Shown piece after piece: positions 36,708-44,216 of a DNA stretch of 64,000 bases; the stretch's first letter is position 1; the number at the start of each line of letters is the position of its first letter. The stretch comes from Gammaproteobacteria bacterium (GTDB lineage: Bacteria > Pseudomonadota > Gammaproteobacteria > Chromatiales > Chromatiaceae): contig JAJRZI010000131.1 of the NCBI GenBank assembly GCA_024275295.1, positions 1 through 64,000 of the forward strand. Reading direction: 5' to 3'. Under the pieces are notes generated by a model, which was not told where the DNA came from, made no database searches, and saw only the letters and a program-made list of their open reading frames with translations. A program made the position numbers and the translations under genes.

Positions 36708-38837
36708 GTGCACAAGCGTGCCCCCCTTATTATCATTATTGCTCTGCTCATTGGGGCTTTTTTTCTGTTTGATCTTGGACGATTTCTGAGCCTTGAGTAT
36801 CTTCAATCCCAGCGGGCGGGACTGGTGGGGTATTTTCAGACCAATCCACTTTCAATGGCCTTGGGGTTTTTTCTTGCCTATGTAGCTGTAACTGGGCTCT
36901 CCCTGCCTGGGGCAGCCGTGCTTACGCTGGTGGCCGGGGCTATCTTCGGGATATTTTGGGGTACGCTTATTGTCTCCTTCGCCTCTACCCTTGGGGCTAC
37001 TCTGGCCTTTTTGCTCTCCCGTTTTCTGCTGCGTGACTGGGTGCAAAAGAAGTTTGGTGACCGCTTGAGTGCTATCAATGTGGGCATCGAGAAGGATGGA
37101 CCCTTCTATCTATTTGGACTGCGGCTGGTACCGCTATTTCCCTTTTTTATAATCAACCTGCTGATGGGGCTAACCGCTATACCCGCCCGAACCTATGCCT
37201 GGGTAAGTCAGGTGGGCATGTTGGCAGGGACGCTGGTGTATGTGAATGCCGGCACCCAGCTTGGCCAGCTGGAATCCCTCTCTGGCATCCTGTCACCGGG
37301 GTTATTGGGCTCCTTTGTACTGTTGGGGCTGTTTCCGCTTATTGCCCGGCGAGGGTTGGATTGGCTACGTGCCCAGCGGGTCTATGAGGGCTGGGAAAAA
37401 CCGACGAGTTTTGATCGTAATCTTATTGTTATCGGTGCAGGATCAGGTGGACTGGTAACGGTATACATTGCTGCTGCAGTGAAGGCGAAGGTCAGCCTGG
37501 TAGAAAAACATAAAATGGGCGGTGATTGCCTGAATACGGGCTGTGTGCCCTCCAAAGCGCTGATCCGATCTGCCCGATTCCTCTCTGATGCCAAGCGGGC
37601 TTCTGAGCTGGGCTTCCAGAGTACAGAGGTAAAGTTTGATTTCGCCGATGTAATGGAGCGGGTGCATCGAGTGATCAAAACCGTTGAGCCTCATGACTCG
37701 GTAGAACGCTATACCGATTTAGGTGTAGAGGTGATACAGGGCACCGCCCGGATTGTCTCACCCTGGAAGGTAGATATAGATGGGCAGAAGCTCACTACCA
37801 AAAATATTGTTATCGCGACTGGTGCTCGTCCCTTTGTCCCTCCGTTGCCTGGATTAGATCAGATATCCTACCTGACCTCAGATACGGTCTGGGAGATCCG
37901 TAAGCTACCAAAACAGCTGTTGATTCTGGGTGGCGGCCCTATTGGCAGTGAGCTGGGCCAGTGCTTTGCCCGCTTTGGCAGTGAGGTCACCATTGTGGGG
38001 CCTGGCCTGCTGCCTCGGGAGGATAAAGAGGTGGGTGATTTGTTGATTGAGCGTTTTCAAAATGAAGGTGTACAGCTACAGCTTGGGTACCGGGTAAAGG
38101 AGTTTCGGGTGGAAGAGGGCAGGCAACTTGCCGTCTGCTGCAAGGGCGAAGATGAGCAGTTGATTGAATTTGATCAGGTGCTGTTTGCTCTGGGCCGTGC
38201 ACCCAATACAACTGGATTTGGCCTGGAGGAGTTGAAGATTCCCCTCACCAGCAAAGGTACTATTGAGACCAATGAATTTCTACAGACCCGCTACCCCAAT
38301 ATCTTCGCCTGTGGTGATGTGGCCGGCCCCTACCAATATACCCATGCTGCCGCCCACCAAGCCTGGTATACAGCAGTAAATGCCCTGTTTGGGAGCTTAC
38401 GTCGCTTCCGTGTGGACTACAGTGCCATCCCACATACCACCTACACTGAGCCGGAGGTGGCCAAGGTGGGATTGAGTGAGAAAGAGGCCCAGGCTCAGGG
38501 TATCGAGTATGAGGTTACTCATTTTGATCTTGCTGAGCTGGATCGGGCCATTGCCGATGAGGCGGCGGAAGGTTTTGTCAAAGTGCTTACCGTGCCAGGG
38601 AAGGATCGTATCCTGGGAGCCATAATCATGGGTGAGCATGCCGGAGAGCTGATTACCGAATTTGTCACCGCCATGCGCCACGGACTGGGGCTAAATAAGA
38701 TCCTGGGCACTGTTCATGCCTACCCTACGTTAAGTGAGGCCAACAAGTATGCAGCGGGTGAATGGAAGCGCGCCCATGCACCAGAGAAACTACTACGTTG
38801 GGTTGAGCGGTTTCACTCCTGGCGACGCGGGGCATAG
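36708..38837 (+). CDS. TVP38/TMEM64 membrane domain fused to a flavin disulfide reductase
   Basis: A 709-residue fusion. Residues 1-220 form a TVP38/TMEM64 (DedA-like) membrane domain with about five helices and the GAxFGxxxG-type segment (VAGAIFGIFWGT). Residues ~235-709 form a class I pyridine nucleotide-disulfide oxidoreductase with FAD motif GAGSGG at 243-248 and redox pair Cys274/Cys279 in GGDCLNTGCVPSK. An NAD(P) fold contains GGGPIGSELG, and the C-terminal dimerisation domain has HAYPTLSE. It lacks the C-terminal Cys pair of true mercuric reductases. The start is GTG with AAGGAG 8 bases upstream. It probably passes electrons from NAD(P)H to a membrane or thiol partner; the substrate is unknown. 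Confidence 0.85.
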   Translation: MHKRAPLIIIIALLIGAFFLFDLGRFLSLEYLQSQRAGLVGYFQTNPLSMALGFFLAYVAVTGLSLPGAAVLTLVAGAIFGIFWGTLIVSFASTLGATLAFLLSRFLLRDWVQKKFGDRLSAINVGIEKDGPFYLFGLRLVPLFPFFIINLLMGLTAIPARTYAWVSQVGMLAGTLVYVNAGTQLGQLESLSGILSPGLLGSFVLLGLFPLIARRGLDWLRAQRVYEGWEKPTSFDRNLIVIGAGSGGLVTVYIAAAVKAKVSLVEKHKMGGDCLNTGCVPSKALIRSARFLSDAKRASELGFQSTEVKFDFADVMERVHRVIKTVEPHDSVERYTDLGVEVIQGTARIVSPWKVDIDGQKLTTKNIVIATGARPFVPPLPGLDQISYLTSDTVWEIRKLPKQLLILGGGPIGSELGQCFARFGSEVTIVGPGLLPREDKEVGDLLIERFQNEGVQLQLGYRVKEFRVEEGRQLAVCCKGEDEQLIEFDQVLFALGRAPNTTGFGLEELKIPLTSKGTIETNEFLQTRYPNIFACGDVAGPYQYTHAAAHQAWYTAVNALFGSLRRFRVDYSAIPHTTYTEPEVAKVGLSEKEAQAQGIEYEVTHFDLAELDRAIADEAAEGFVKVLTVPGKDRILGAIIMGEHAGELITEFVTAMRHGLGLNKILGTVHAYPTLSEANKYAAGEWKRAHAPEKLLRWVERFHSWRRGA

Positions 38838-38900
38838 CGGTTTCTATTCTCGGACAGTCTCCTAGGATTTGTTACAGGTAGCAATTAAGCGCGGCTATTT

Positions 38901-40085
38901 CTATTTCTTTTTCTTCCTCGGTTGACCGATGTGTGCCAGAGCGCCCTCAACTTCTACCCCTTTTTTCTGGCTGTGGCAGCGTTTGCAGTCAGCAAAGGTG
39001 AAGGATACTTTGCCATGGCAGTAGCCACAGTTTTCGCCTTTTGACATCCTGACCATTTTTACTTTATTTTTTAGATTATCTGCAAAAATAGCAGGGTGAC
39101 AGGATTTGCATTTGATCCAGCTTGAGTGCACATTATGACTGAAGAGCACATTTTCAAGTTTGCTCTTTGATACAAAAAGGATCTGATTATCACGAATCTC
39201 CTGCTTGTAACCCTCTTTGAGAGATTCGATGGGTTTAAAAATGCCCTTTTCTTTTAAGGTAAGCCAGTCGATAAAACCATATTCATCAACAGGTATACGA
39301 CCATCAGGTAGCTTGTCAGCATTCCACTCAGCACCAACCTGTTTGGCAATTTCCGCAATATGTTTGTTATCGACTTGATCAGCATTATGTAGCCGTTCAG
39401 CTTCAGGTTTTCCAGCAATGTGGCAGCGATCGCAATCCTCTTTGTTGTTGGCTCCAAAGGCAATGGTTCCATTGTGACAGACGCCACACTGTTCACCTGC
39501 TTGGATCTTCTCTTTGGTTATTTCATTTCGCCACCGCTTCATTATAAAGATATCCTGATGACATACAGAGCAGTCGTACCAGATACGGTGAACCCAGTGT
39601 GGATAGATAACAGGTGCTAATCCGGCCTCTTCAAGTTCAGCCTCATGGGTTTTCATAACGAAGTTGCCGAGAAAACGTTCCTCCTTTTTCCACTTCATCA
39701 ATTCGGCTGTGCGTGCAGCCTCTTTCTCGAGTTCTTTTTTGATTAGTTTGTCAATTTTGCGGATAAATTTTTTCCCGCCGCCATGGTAATGCTGGTAACC
39801 AGATGCCATTGCACTTGCAGCATCTAATAGGAACATTCTTCTTCCAATGGAGATGTCATCATCCATGGCATCAATGATCAGGCTGAAAATCTCATCTGCC
39901 ATAATATCCCCACTTTTGAGGATTAAATTTTCTTGTGCTTTAAACTGGAATGTTTTGTAATTGTTGATGAAATTTGTGCGAAATTCACTCTCATCTGCGT
40001 TACAGGTAGTTGTAAATATAGAAATCAGAAGTACCAGGCAACATGAAAAAGCGCATTTGGTTGGGGCTGAGAATCTCATGTGCAT
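38901..40085 (-). CDS. Hexahaem c7-type cytochrome with helical N-terminal domain (paralogue A)
   Basis: Exported multihaem cytochrome of 394 residues. A signal peptide covers about residues 1-30. A haem-free, charged helical domain (about 31-155) precedes two trihaem c7-type domains with CXXCH motifs at 172, 200, 218 and at 326, 353, 367. Each first motif is preceded by a histidine pattern (YPHWVHRIW; FSHNVHSSW). The linker carries DEYGFIDW. The C-terminus is poly-lysine. It is close to the paralogue at 42957-44144 over its whole length, so the two arose by duplication. A GGAG ribosome site precedes ATG 40085. It is separated from the rest of the cluster by the plus-strand cupredoxin gene. 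It is likely an electron carrier in the periplasm or outside the cell. Confidence 0.88.
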   Translation of the reverse strand: MHMRFSAPTKCAFSCCLVLLISIFTTTCNADESEFRTNFINNYKTFQFKAQENLILKSGDIMADEIFSLIIDAMDDDISIGRRMFLLDAASAMASGYQHYHGGGKKFIRKIDKLIKKELEKEAARTAELMKWKKEERFLGNFVMKTHEAELEEAGLAPVIYPHWVHRIWYDCSVCHQDIFIMKRWRNEITKEKIQAGEQCGVCHNGTIAFGANNKEDCDRCHIAGKPEAERLHNADQVDNKHIAEIAKQVGAEWNADKLPDGRIPVDEYGFIDWLTLKEKGIFKPIESLKEGYKQEIRDNQILFVSKSKLENVLFSHNVHSSWIKCKSCHPAIFADNLKNKVKMVRMSKGENCGYCHGKVSFTFADCKRCHSQKKGVEVEGALAHIGQPRKKKK

Positions 40086-40662
40086 GATGTTGCTCCGTAG
40101 CTCTGTGTGGATATTCGCATAAATTGTGTGGTAATACGGCTCAGATAATGCTTTTGCATAACTATCAAGACAGCAGGTTTTCTGTTTTGTTTGGTGTAAG
40201 TTGTTTGTAGAATGGTAACAAATTGCTAATTGTTGAGCATAGTTAATTTATGATTGGCTTCAATGATTTGCTGCAAATTAAGAATTAAGATTTGTTTCAG
40301 CAGAAAACAGGCAGGAGGAGGTGGGTTTTAATTAATTATTGCAATTAAGTGTGTTGTTCGATACGGCATAAAAGTAACGTTTTTAGCCTAAAAACAGACA
40401 ATAAAAATATTGAATTACTGCTTGTGCATGTGATATAAATCCGATAATAATTGATAAAAGTCAATTTATTATCGGATTTATATGTGTGCGATATCCCATT
40501 CTGGGGCCTTAAATCCCTTGGGGTTTTATTCTAGCGGAATTCTGTGGATTGACTTAAAGTATTTCATGTGTTGGTCGAATTTTTAGGTAATATGAGTAAT
40601 AAATTTGTATGTATTGGCAGGTCAGTCTCAAAAGTCAGTAAATATATTGGAGTCCAATTTTT
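40086..40662. promoter_or_regulatory. Divergent regulatory region with long hairpin and FNR-like box
   Basis: This 577-base gap separates the divergent cytochrome and cupredoxin genes. It holds a perfect 17-base palindrome GTTTTTAGCCTAAAAAC (40379-40395). It also holds an 18-bp-arm hairpin (40433-40450 with 40466-40483), whose loop contains TTGAT-AAAA-GTCAA (40451-40464), one base from the FNR/ANR consensus TTGAT-N4-ATCAA. No T-tract follows, so it is not an intrinsic terminator. The setting suggests redox control of the cluster, by inference. Confidence 0.55.
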
Positions 40663-41022
40663 ATGAAAAGATTAGTACCTGTATGTTATTTATTGTGCTT
40701 GAGCATGCTAATCAGTGTGGGACAAGTGGCAGCAGAAGGTAGTACTGTGCATGAAGTTGTGATTCCTGATGGCGTAGATCAATTTATACCAGCGATCATA
40801 ACTATATCGGCTGGAGAGACGGTTCGTTGGGTTAACAATGATACCAAGCAGCCGTCACATGATTTTGCCAGTCTTCCCGGCCCTAATCCGGAAAATAAAG
40901 AGCTGAAGGTGATAGAGTTAAAATCTGGTGAAGTATTTGAGCACACTTTTAATCGCCCAGGTGAATATATCTATTTCTGTTATATCCACAAAGGTATGAT
41001 TGGCAAGGTTATAGTGAAATAG
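40663..41022 (+). CDS. Amicyanin/plastocyanin-like cupredoxin
   Basis: Periplasmic type 1 copper protein, 119 residues with a signal peptide (about 1-24). The copper ligands are all visible: His66 (QPSHDF) and the C-terminal loop Cys106-x2-His109-x2-Met112 (CYIHKGM), the same spacing as amicyanin's loop. Such proteins shuttle single electrons between cytochromes. It is the only plus-strand gene inside the multihaem region, has its own terminator, and is divergent from a hexahaem cytochrome gene, so it is a plausible partner of that system. Confidence 0.87.
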   Translation: MKRLVPVCYLLCLSMLISVGQVAAEGSTVHEVVIPDGVDQFIPAIITISAGETVRWVNNDTKQPSHDFASLPGPNPENKELKVIELKSGEVFEHTFNRPGEYIYFCYIHKGMIGKVIVK

Positions 41023-41063
41023 GGCGGCATACCCTAAGTAGTTCAGCTGAATTTATTATTTTT

Positions 41064-41088
41064 AAGCGGGCATAGCCCGCTTTTTTTG
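41064..41088 (+). terminator. Intrinsic terminator of the cupredoxin gene
   Basis: An AAGCGGGC/GCCCGCTT stem with a 3-nt loop and at least seven T follows the stop by 41 bases. Confidence 0.85.
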
Positions 41089-41094
41089 TACTGA

Positions 41095-41439
41095 TTATTT
41101 GCCCTTGATCTTTGGTAAGACCTCGTGGCAATAGTCACATAGATATAATGGAAAGGCATGGGCGCTATTGTGGCACCCAGTATAGCCACAATATTGCTCA
41201 GTCATGTTGTTTGGCATGTTTATGTCGTTGCTACCTTTCTTGTCGATGAATATTTTTTGGTGGCAGTCATTACACTTGTACAGCTGCTCGTGCAGTTTGT
41301 GCGGGTATGTAACAGCGCCTAAGCCAGCCTCTTTCATGCTGTCAACCTTTGAGTCAATGATAATATTGATTGTATCAATAGCCAATGCGGGTGTAGATAA
41401 AGCGGTAAATAGGGCTGCCGAGTATAATACCTTGATCAT
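41095..41439 (-). CDS. Single-domain trihaem c7-type cytochrome
   Basis: A small exported cytochrome of 114 residues with a signal peptide (about 1-20). It is one c7-type domain: haem motifs at CNDCH 56-60, CGYTGCH 84-90 and CDYCH 101-105. The middle motif has four residues between the cysteines (CX4CH), as found in some cytochrome c3. The GAVTYPHKLHEQLYKCNDCH stretch places His residues ahead of the first haem, as in the larger proteins. It follows the hexahaem gene at 41514 on the same strand with a 74-base gap and is the last gene of this minus-strand run. It may be a soluble shuttle. Confidence 0.85.
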   Translation of the reverse strand: MIKVLYSAALFTALSTPALAIDTINIIIDSKVDSMKEAGLGAVTYPHKLHEQLYKCNDCHQKIFIDKKGSNDINMPNNMTEQYCGYTGCHNSAHAFPLYLCDYCHEVLPKIKGK

Positions 41440-41513
41440 TGTGTTTATTGCTCGTTGCTAAAGATGGCTGCTGGATCGTGGCTGGGTATTGTATGGGGTT
41501 TGTAACTTTTGGG

Positions 41514-42488
41514 CTAGAAAAAATCACTATCAATCTGCTCTTGCTGTTCTGGTTTTTTAATGGGAACAGCGGGAGAGAGAGGAGGGGGTGGTGTTTTTAG
41601 ATGGCGTACCAAGGTTTTTTTATCGATGGGTTTACCTTTTGGATGGTTGTGGCAGCGAGTGCAGTCACTGATAGGAAAGGCTGTTTTATCATGGCACCGA
41701 GCGCACCATTTCCCTTGGCCAATGCCCATCATGGTGATGTTGTTTGCCCCTAACTTATCAATAAATATAGGGCCATCCTGAGTGTCATGACAGATTTTGC
41801 ACTCCAGCCAATAGCTGTGAATATCATGTGGGAAGATAACATCAGGCATGCTCTCTCCCTTGGCGGTAAACAGGATTTTTGTATCTCTCAGTTTGTGCTC
41901 TGATATATCAACCTCTGGGTTGAGGCTCCAAAGTGGTTGGACTATTTTTTTCCGCACGGCAGCTGCCCAGTCCACAAGGCCGTATTTATCGAGTGGTAAA
42001 CCGCTTTTGGCAAGTGCCAAAGGATGCCAGCCTGTACCTATTTCCATGAATTTAGAGTAGGGCTTGGCTGTTGATCCAATTTTCCCAAGTAATATATCTT
42101 GCTTTTCGCCCTCTCTGACTGAGTGTTGAATCGCGCCAGGACTCCAGCCCTCCTCAAGGGAGTGACAGCGCTCACACTCCAGTGGTTCCCAGGCCACGAC
42201 GCCATCATGACATGTGCCGCACTGTTCTTTGTCTTCTGTGATTGTTGACATTGAGATGTCATTTGCGCCGGCTTTTATTTTGAAAATATTTTCGTGGCAA
42301 ACACTGCAGCGGAAGCGAATGCGATGAAACCAGTGGGGAAAGACGACATCATCAACCTCTGCCTCACGCATGGCATCAGCTGTCTTATTTAGGATGATAT
42401 CGCCATATTCCGCATGAACATCTACCGAAAAAAGAACCAGACAGAAAAGTGTAAATTTTGCAGACTGTGATATCAAATGCCTGAACAT
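41514..42488 (-). CDS. Hexahaem c7-type cytochrome
   Basis: An exported cytochrome of 324 residues; signal peptide about 1-26. Two trihaem domains carry CXXCH at 61, 90, 105 and at 230, 262, 276. The first haem of each is preceded by PHWFHRIRF and PHDIHSYW. The interdomain linker contains LPLDKYGLVDW, shared with the other hexahaem proteins here. Unlike the 394-395-residue paralogues it lacks the long helical N-terminal domain and starts its first haem domain soon after the signal peptide. The C-terminal tail is Pro/Lys-rich and disordered. Its closest architectural match in the window is the protein at 45444-46460. Confidence 0.88.
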   Translation of the reverse strand: MFRHLISQSAKFTLFCLVLFSVDVHAEYGDIILNKTADAMREAEVDDVVFPHWFHRIRFRCSVCHENIFKIKAGANDISMSTITEDKEQCGTCHDGVVAWEPLECERCHSLEEGWSPGAIQHSVREGEKQDILLGKIGSTAKPYSKFMEIGTGWHPLALAKSGLPLDKYGLVDWAAAVRKKIVQPLWSLNPEVDISEHKLRDTKILFTAKGESMPDVIFPHDIHSYWLECKICHDTQDGPIFIDKLGANNITMMGIGQGKWCARCHDKTAFPISDCTRCHNHPKGKPIDKKTLVRHLKTPPPPLSPAVPIKKPEQQEQIDSDFF

Positions 42489-42510
42489 CCGGAGGGCCTA
42501 TTTAATGAAG

Positions 42511-42711
42511 TTAACTACATTCATTGATTTTTAGCCTGTATGCAAGCTTCCCTGTTTTTGTCCCGGCTTTTACCTCTGCCTCATCCTCAACCTCTTCACC
42601 AGAGATGTCTCGTAAACCATGAACCATCACGCGAACATAATCCAGCTCATCCTTGCCAGTCTCCTTCCATTCGCCATTATCAGCCTCAATAGCTTTTAAC
42701 TCTGCCATCAT
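42511..42711 (-). CDS. Small unknown protein
   Basis: A predicted 66-residue, acidic protein with no signal peptide or Cys-His motif. Its start overlaps the stop of the preceding small gene (ATGA), and it ends 22 bases before the 41514-42488 cytochrome gene. I recognise no family. The coupling and the lack of any competing frame in this gap are the only evidence that it is real. Cytoplasmic location is inferred from the absence of an export signal. Confidence 0.4.
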   Translation of the reverse strand: MMAELKAIEADNGEWKETGKDELDYVRVMVHGLRDISGEEVEDEAEVKAGTKTGKLAYRLKINECS

Positions 42712-42932
42712 TTCATCAAGTGCTTCTTTTTCGTCAAGTCGAGTCTCTTTTGAGCCAGAAGTTTAAGAATGGTCTTTTTGAAAATAATATTTCTGAATAG
42801 AAAACGATGCTTCCGAAAAAAATTGGCATCCTTAGCCAGGTTTTCGTGGATAGCGGTGATTTGTTGGTTGGTTAGCCGTATGAGCTTCTTATAGAAGCGA
42901 ATATCTTGTGGATGGTTGATTATGCTGCTCAT
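42708..42932 (-). CDS. Small basic unknown protein
   Basis: A predicted 74-residue, Lys/Arg/Phe-rich helical protein with no signal peptide and no haem motif. It starts 24 bases after the 42957-44144 cytochrome gene on the same strand and overlaps the next small gene by 4 bases. No family recognised. It could be a regulator or maturation factor for the locus, but that rests on position only. Confidence 0.4.
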   Translation of the reverse strand: MSSIINHPQDIRFYKKLIRLTNQQITAIHENLAKDANFFRKHRFLFRNIIFKKTILKLLAQKRLDLTKKKHLMK

Positions 42933-42956
42933 AATGATGATCTCATTGGATGAAAT

Positions 42957-44144
42957 TCAGGATGTTTTCTTCTTCTTCTTTTTCTTTGGTTGCCCTATGT
43001 GAAGCAGGGCACCTTCAATCATGACGCCTTTTTCCTGTATGTGGCATCGTGTACAGTCTGCAAATGTAAAAGAGACTTTGCCATGGCAGTGACCGCAGTA
43101 TTGGCCTTTTGACATTCGAACCATTTTTACATTGTTGGTCAGGCTTTTAGTAAATACCTCTGGGTGACAGGATGAACATTTGATCCAGCTTGAGTGTACG
43201 TTATGACTAAAGAGGATGTTTTTGGCCTTACTCTTAGATTTAAAAAGGATCATGTTGTCCCTGATTTCAGGCTCATAGTTTCCATCCAGTGAGTGGATTG
43301 GCTTGAATACGCCTGCCCTTTTCATATTTAACCAATCAATAAACCCAAATCGATCAACAGGAAGGCGTCCATTGGATAGCTTGTCTGCATGCCATTCGGC
43401 ACCAACCTTGTCGGCAACCGCCTTGATTGCTTTGTGATCAATGCGGCTTGCATCGTGTAATCTGTCAGCCTCAGGCTTGCCCGCAAGGTGGCAGCGATCA
43501 CAATTTTCGTTGGTGCCAAAGGCAAGTTCGCCATTGTGGCATCTGCCGCACTGCTGTCCGGCTTCAATTTTCTTGTGGGTGATGTCGTTTCGCCACCGCT
43601 TCATAATGAAGATATCCTGATGACAGACCTTACATTCAAACCAGATGCGATGCACCCAATGGGGGTAGATAACGGGAGCCAGCCCTTTTTCCACCATCTC
43701 TTTTTCGTAGGTTTTCATGACGAAGTTACCGAGGAAGCGTTCTTCGCTATCCCACTTCATCAATTCGGCATTCTTGGCTTTTTCTTTTTCCAGCTCATTT
43801 TTTATGAGTTTGCCAATTTTTCGAAGTAGCTTTTTACCTCCGCCATGATAGTGATTGTAGCCACTGGCCATGGCATTGGCAGCATCCAGCATGAACATTC
43901 TTTGTCCCTGGCTGATGTCAGCAGACATAGCATCGTTAATCAGGCTCTGGATTTCATCAGGCATGATATCCTTACTTTTTTTTATGAGTTCTTCCTGTGC
44001 TTTGAACTGAAACGATTTATAGTTAGTGACAAATTCAATGCGAAAGGGCGTGTCTTCGGCGTAGCTTGCTGTTGAAATAATGAAGACAAAGGGCAGGGCA
44101 GAAAAAAGCCATAGCAACAGATGAAGTAACCTGAGTTGCTTCAT
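42957..44144 (-). CDS. Hexahaem c7-type cytochrome with helical N-terminal domain (paralogue B)
   Basis: A 395-residue paralogue of the protein at 38901-40085. Signal peptide about 1-29; helical haem-free domain about 30-155; CXXCH motifs at 171, 199, 215 and at 323, 350, 364; linker DRFGFIDW; Lys-rich C-terminus. Several stretches are identical in the two, for example YPHWVHRIW, HQDIFIMKRWRN and FSHNVHSSWIKC. Differences are spread over the whole length. This suggests duplication with retained function. It sits between the duplicated helical protein gene and two small ORFs. Confidence 0.88.
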   Translation of the reverse strand: MKQLRLLHLLLWLFSALPFVFIISTASYAEDTPFRIEFVTNYKSFQFKAQEELIKKSKDIMPDEIQSLINDAMSADISQGQRMFMLDAANAMASGYNHYHGGGKKLLRKIGKLIKNELEKEKAKNAELMKWDSEERFLGNFVMKTYEKEMVEKGLAPVIYPHWVHRIWFECKVCHQDIFIMKRWRNDITHKKIEAGQQCGRCHNGELAFGTNENCDRCHLAGKPEADRLHDASRIDHKAIKAVADKVGAEWHADKLSNGRLPVDRFGFIDWLNMKRAGVFKPIHSLDGNYEPEIRDNMILFKSKSKAKNILFSHNVHSSWIKCSSCHPEVFTKSLTNNVKMVRMSKGQYCGHCHGKVSFTFADCTRCHIQEKGVMIEGALLHIGQPKKKKKKKTS

Positions 44145-44216
44145 GTGTTGAGCTCAAATAGCGAATCAGGATCTATCATGGTTAATAAGAGTTCTTTAAT
44201 TTTTATTTGATGTCAT

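Noticed and set aside
36708-38837. Mercuric reductase
   Set aside because: The C-terminal cysteine pair and N-terminal metal-binding domain of MerA are missing; only the general flavin disulfide reductase fold is supported.
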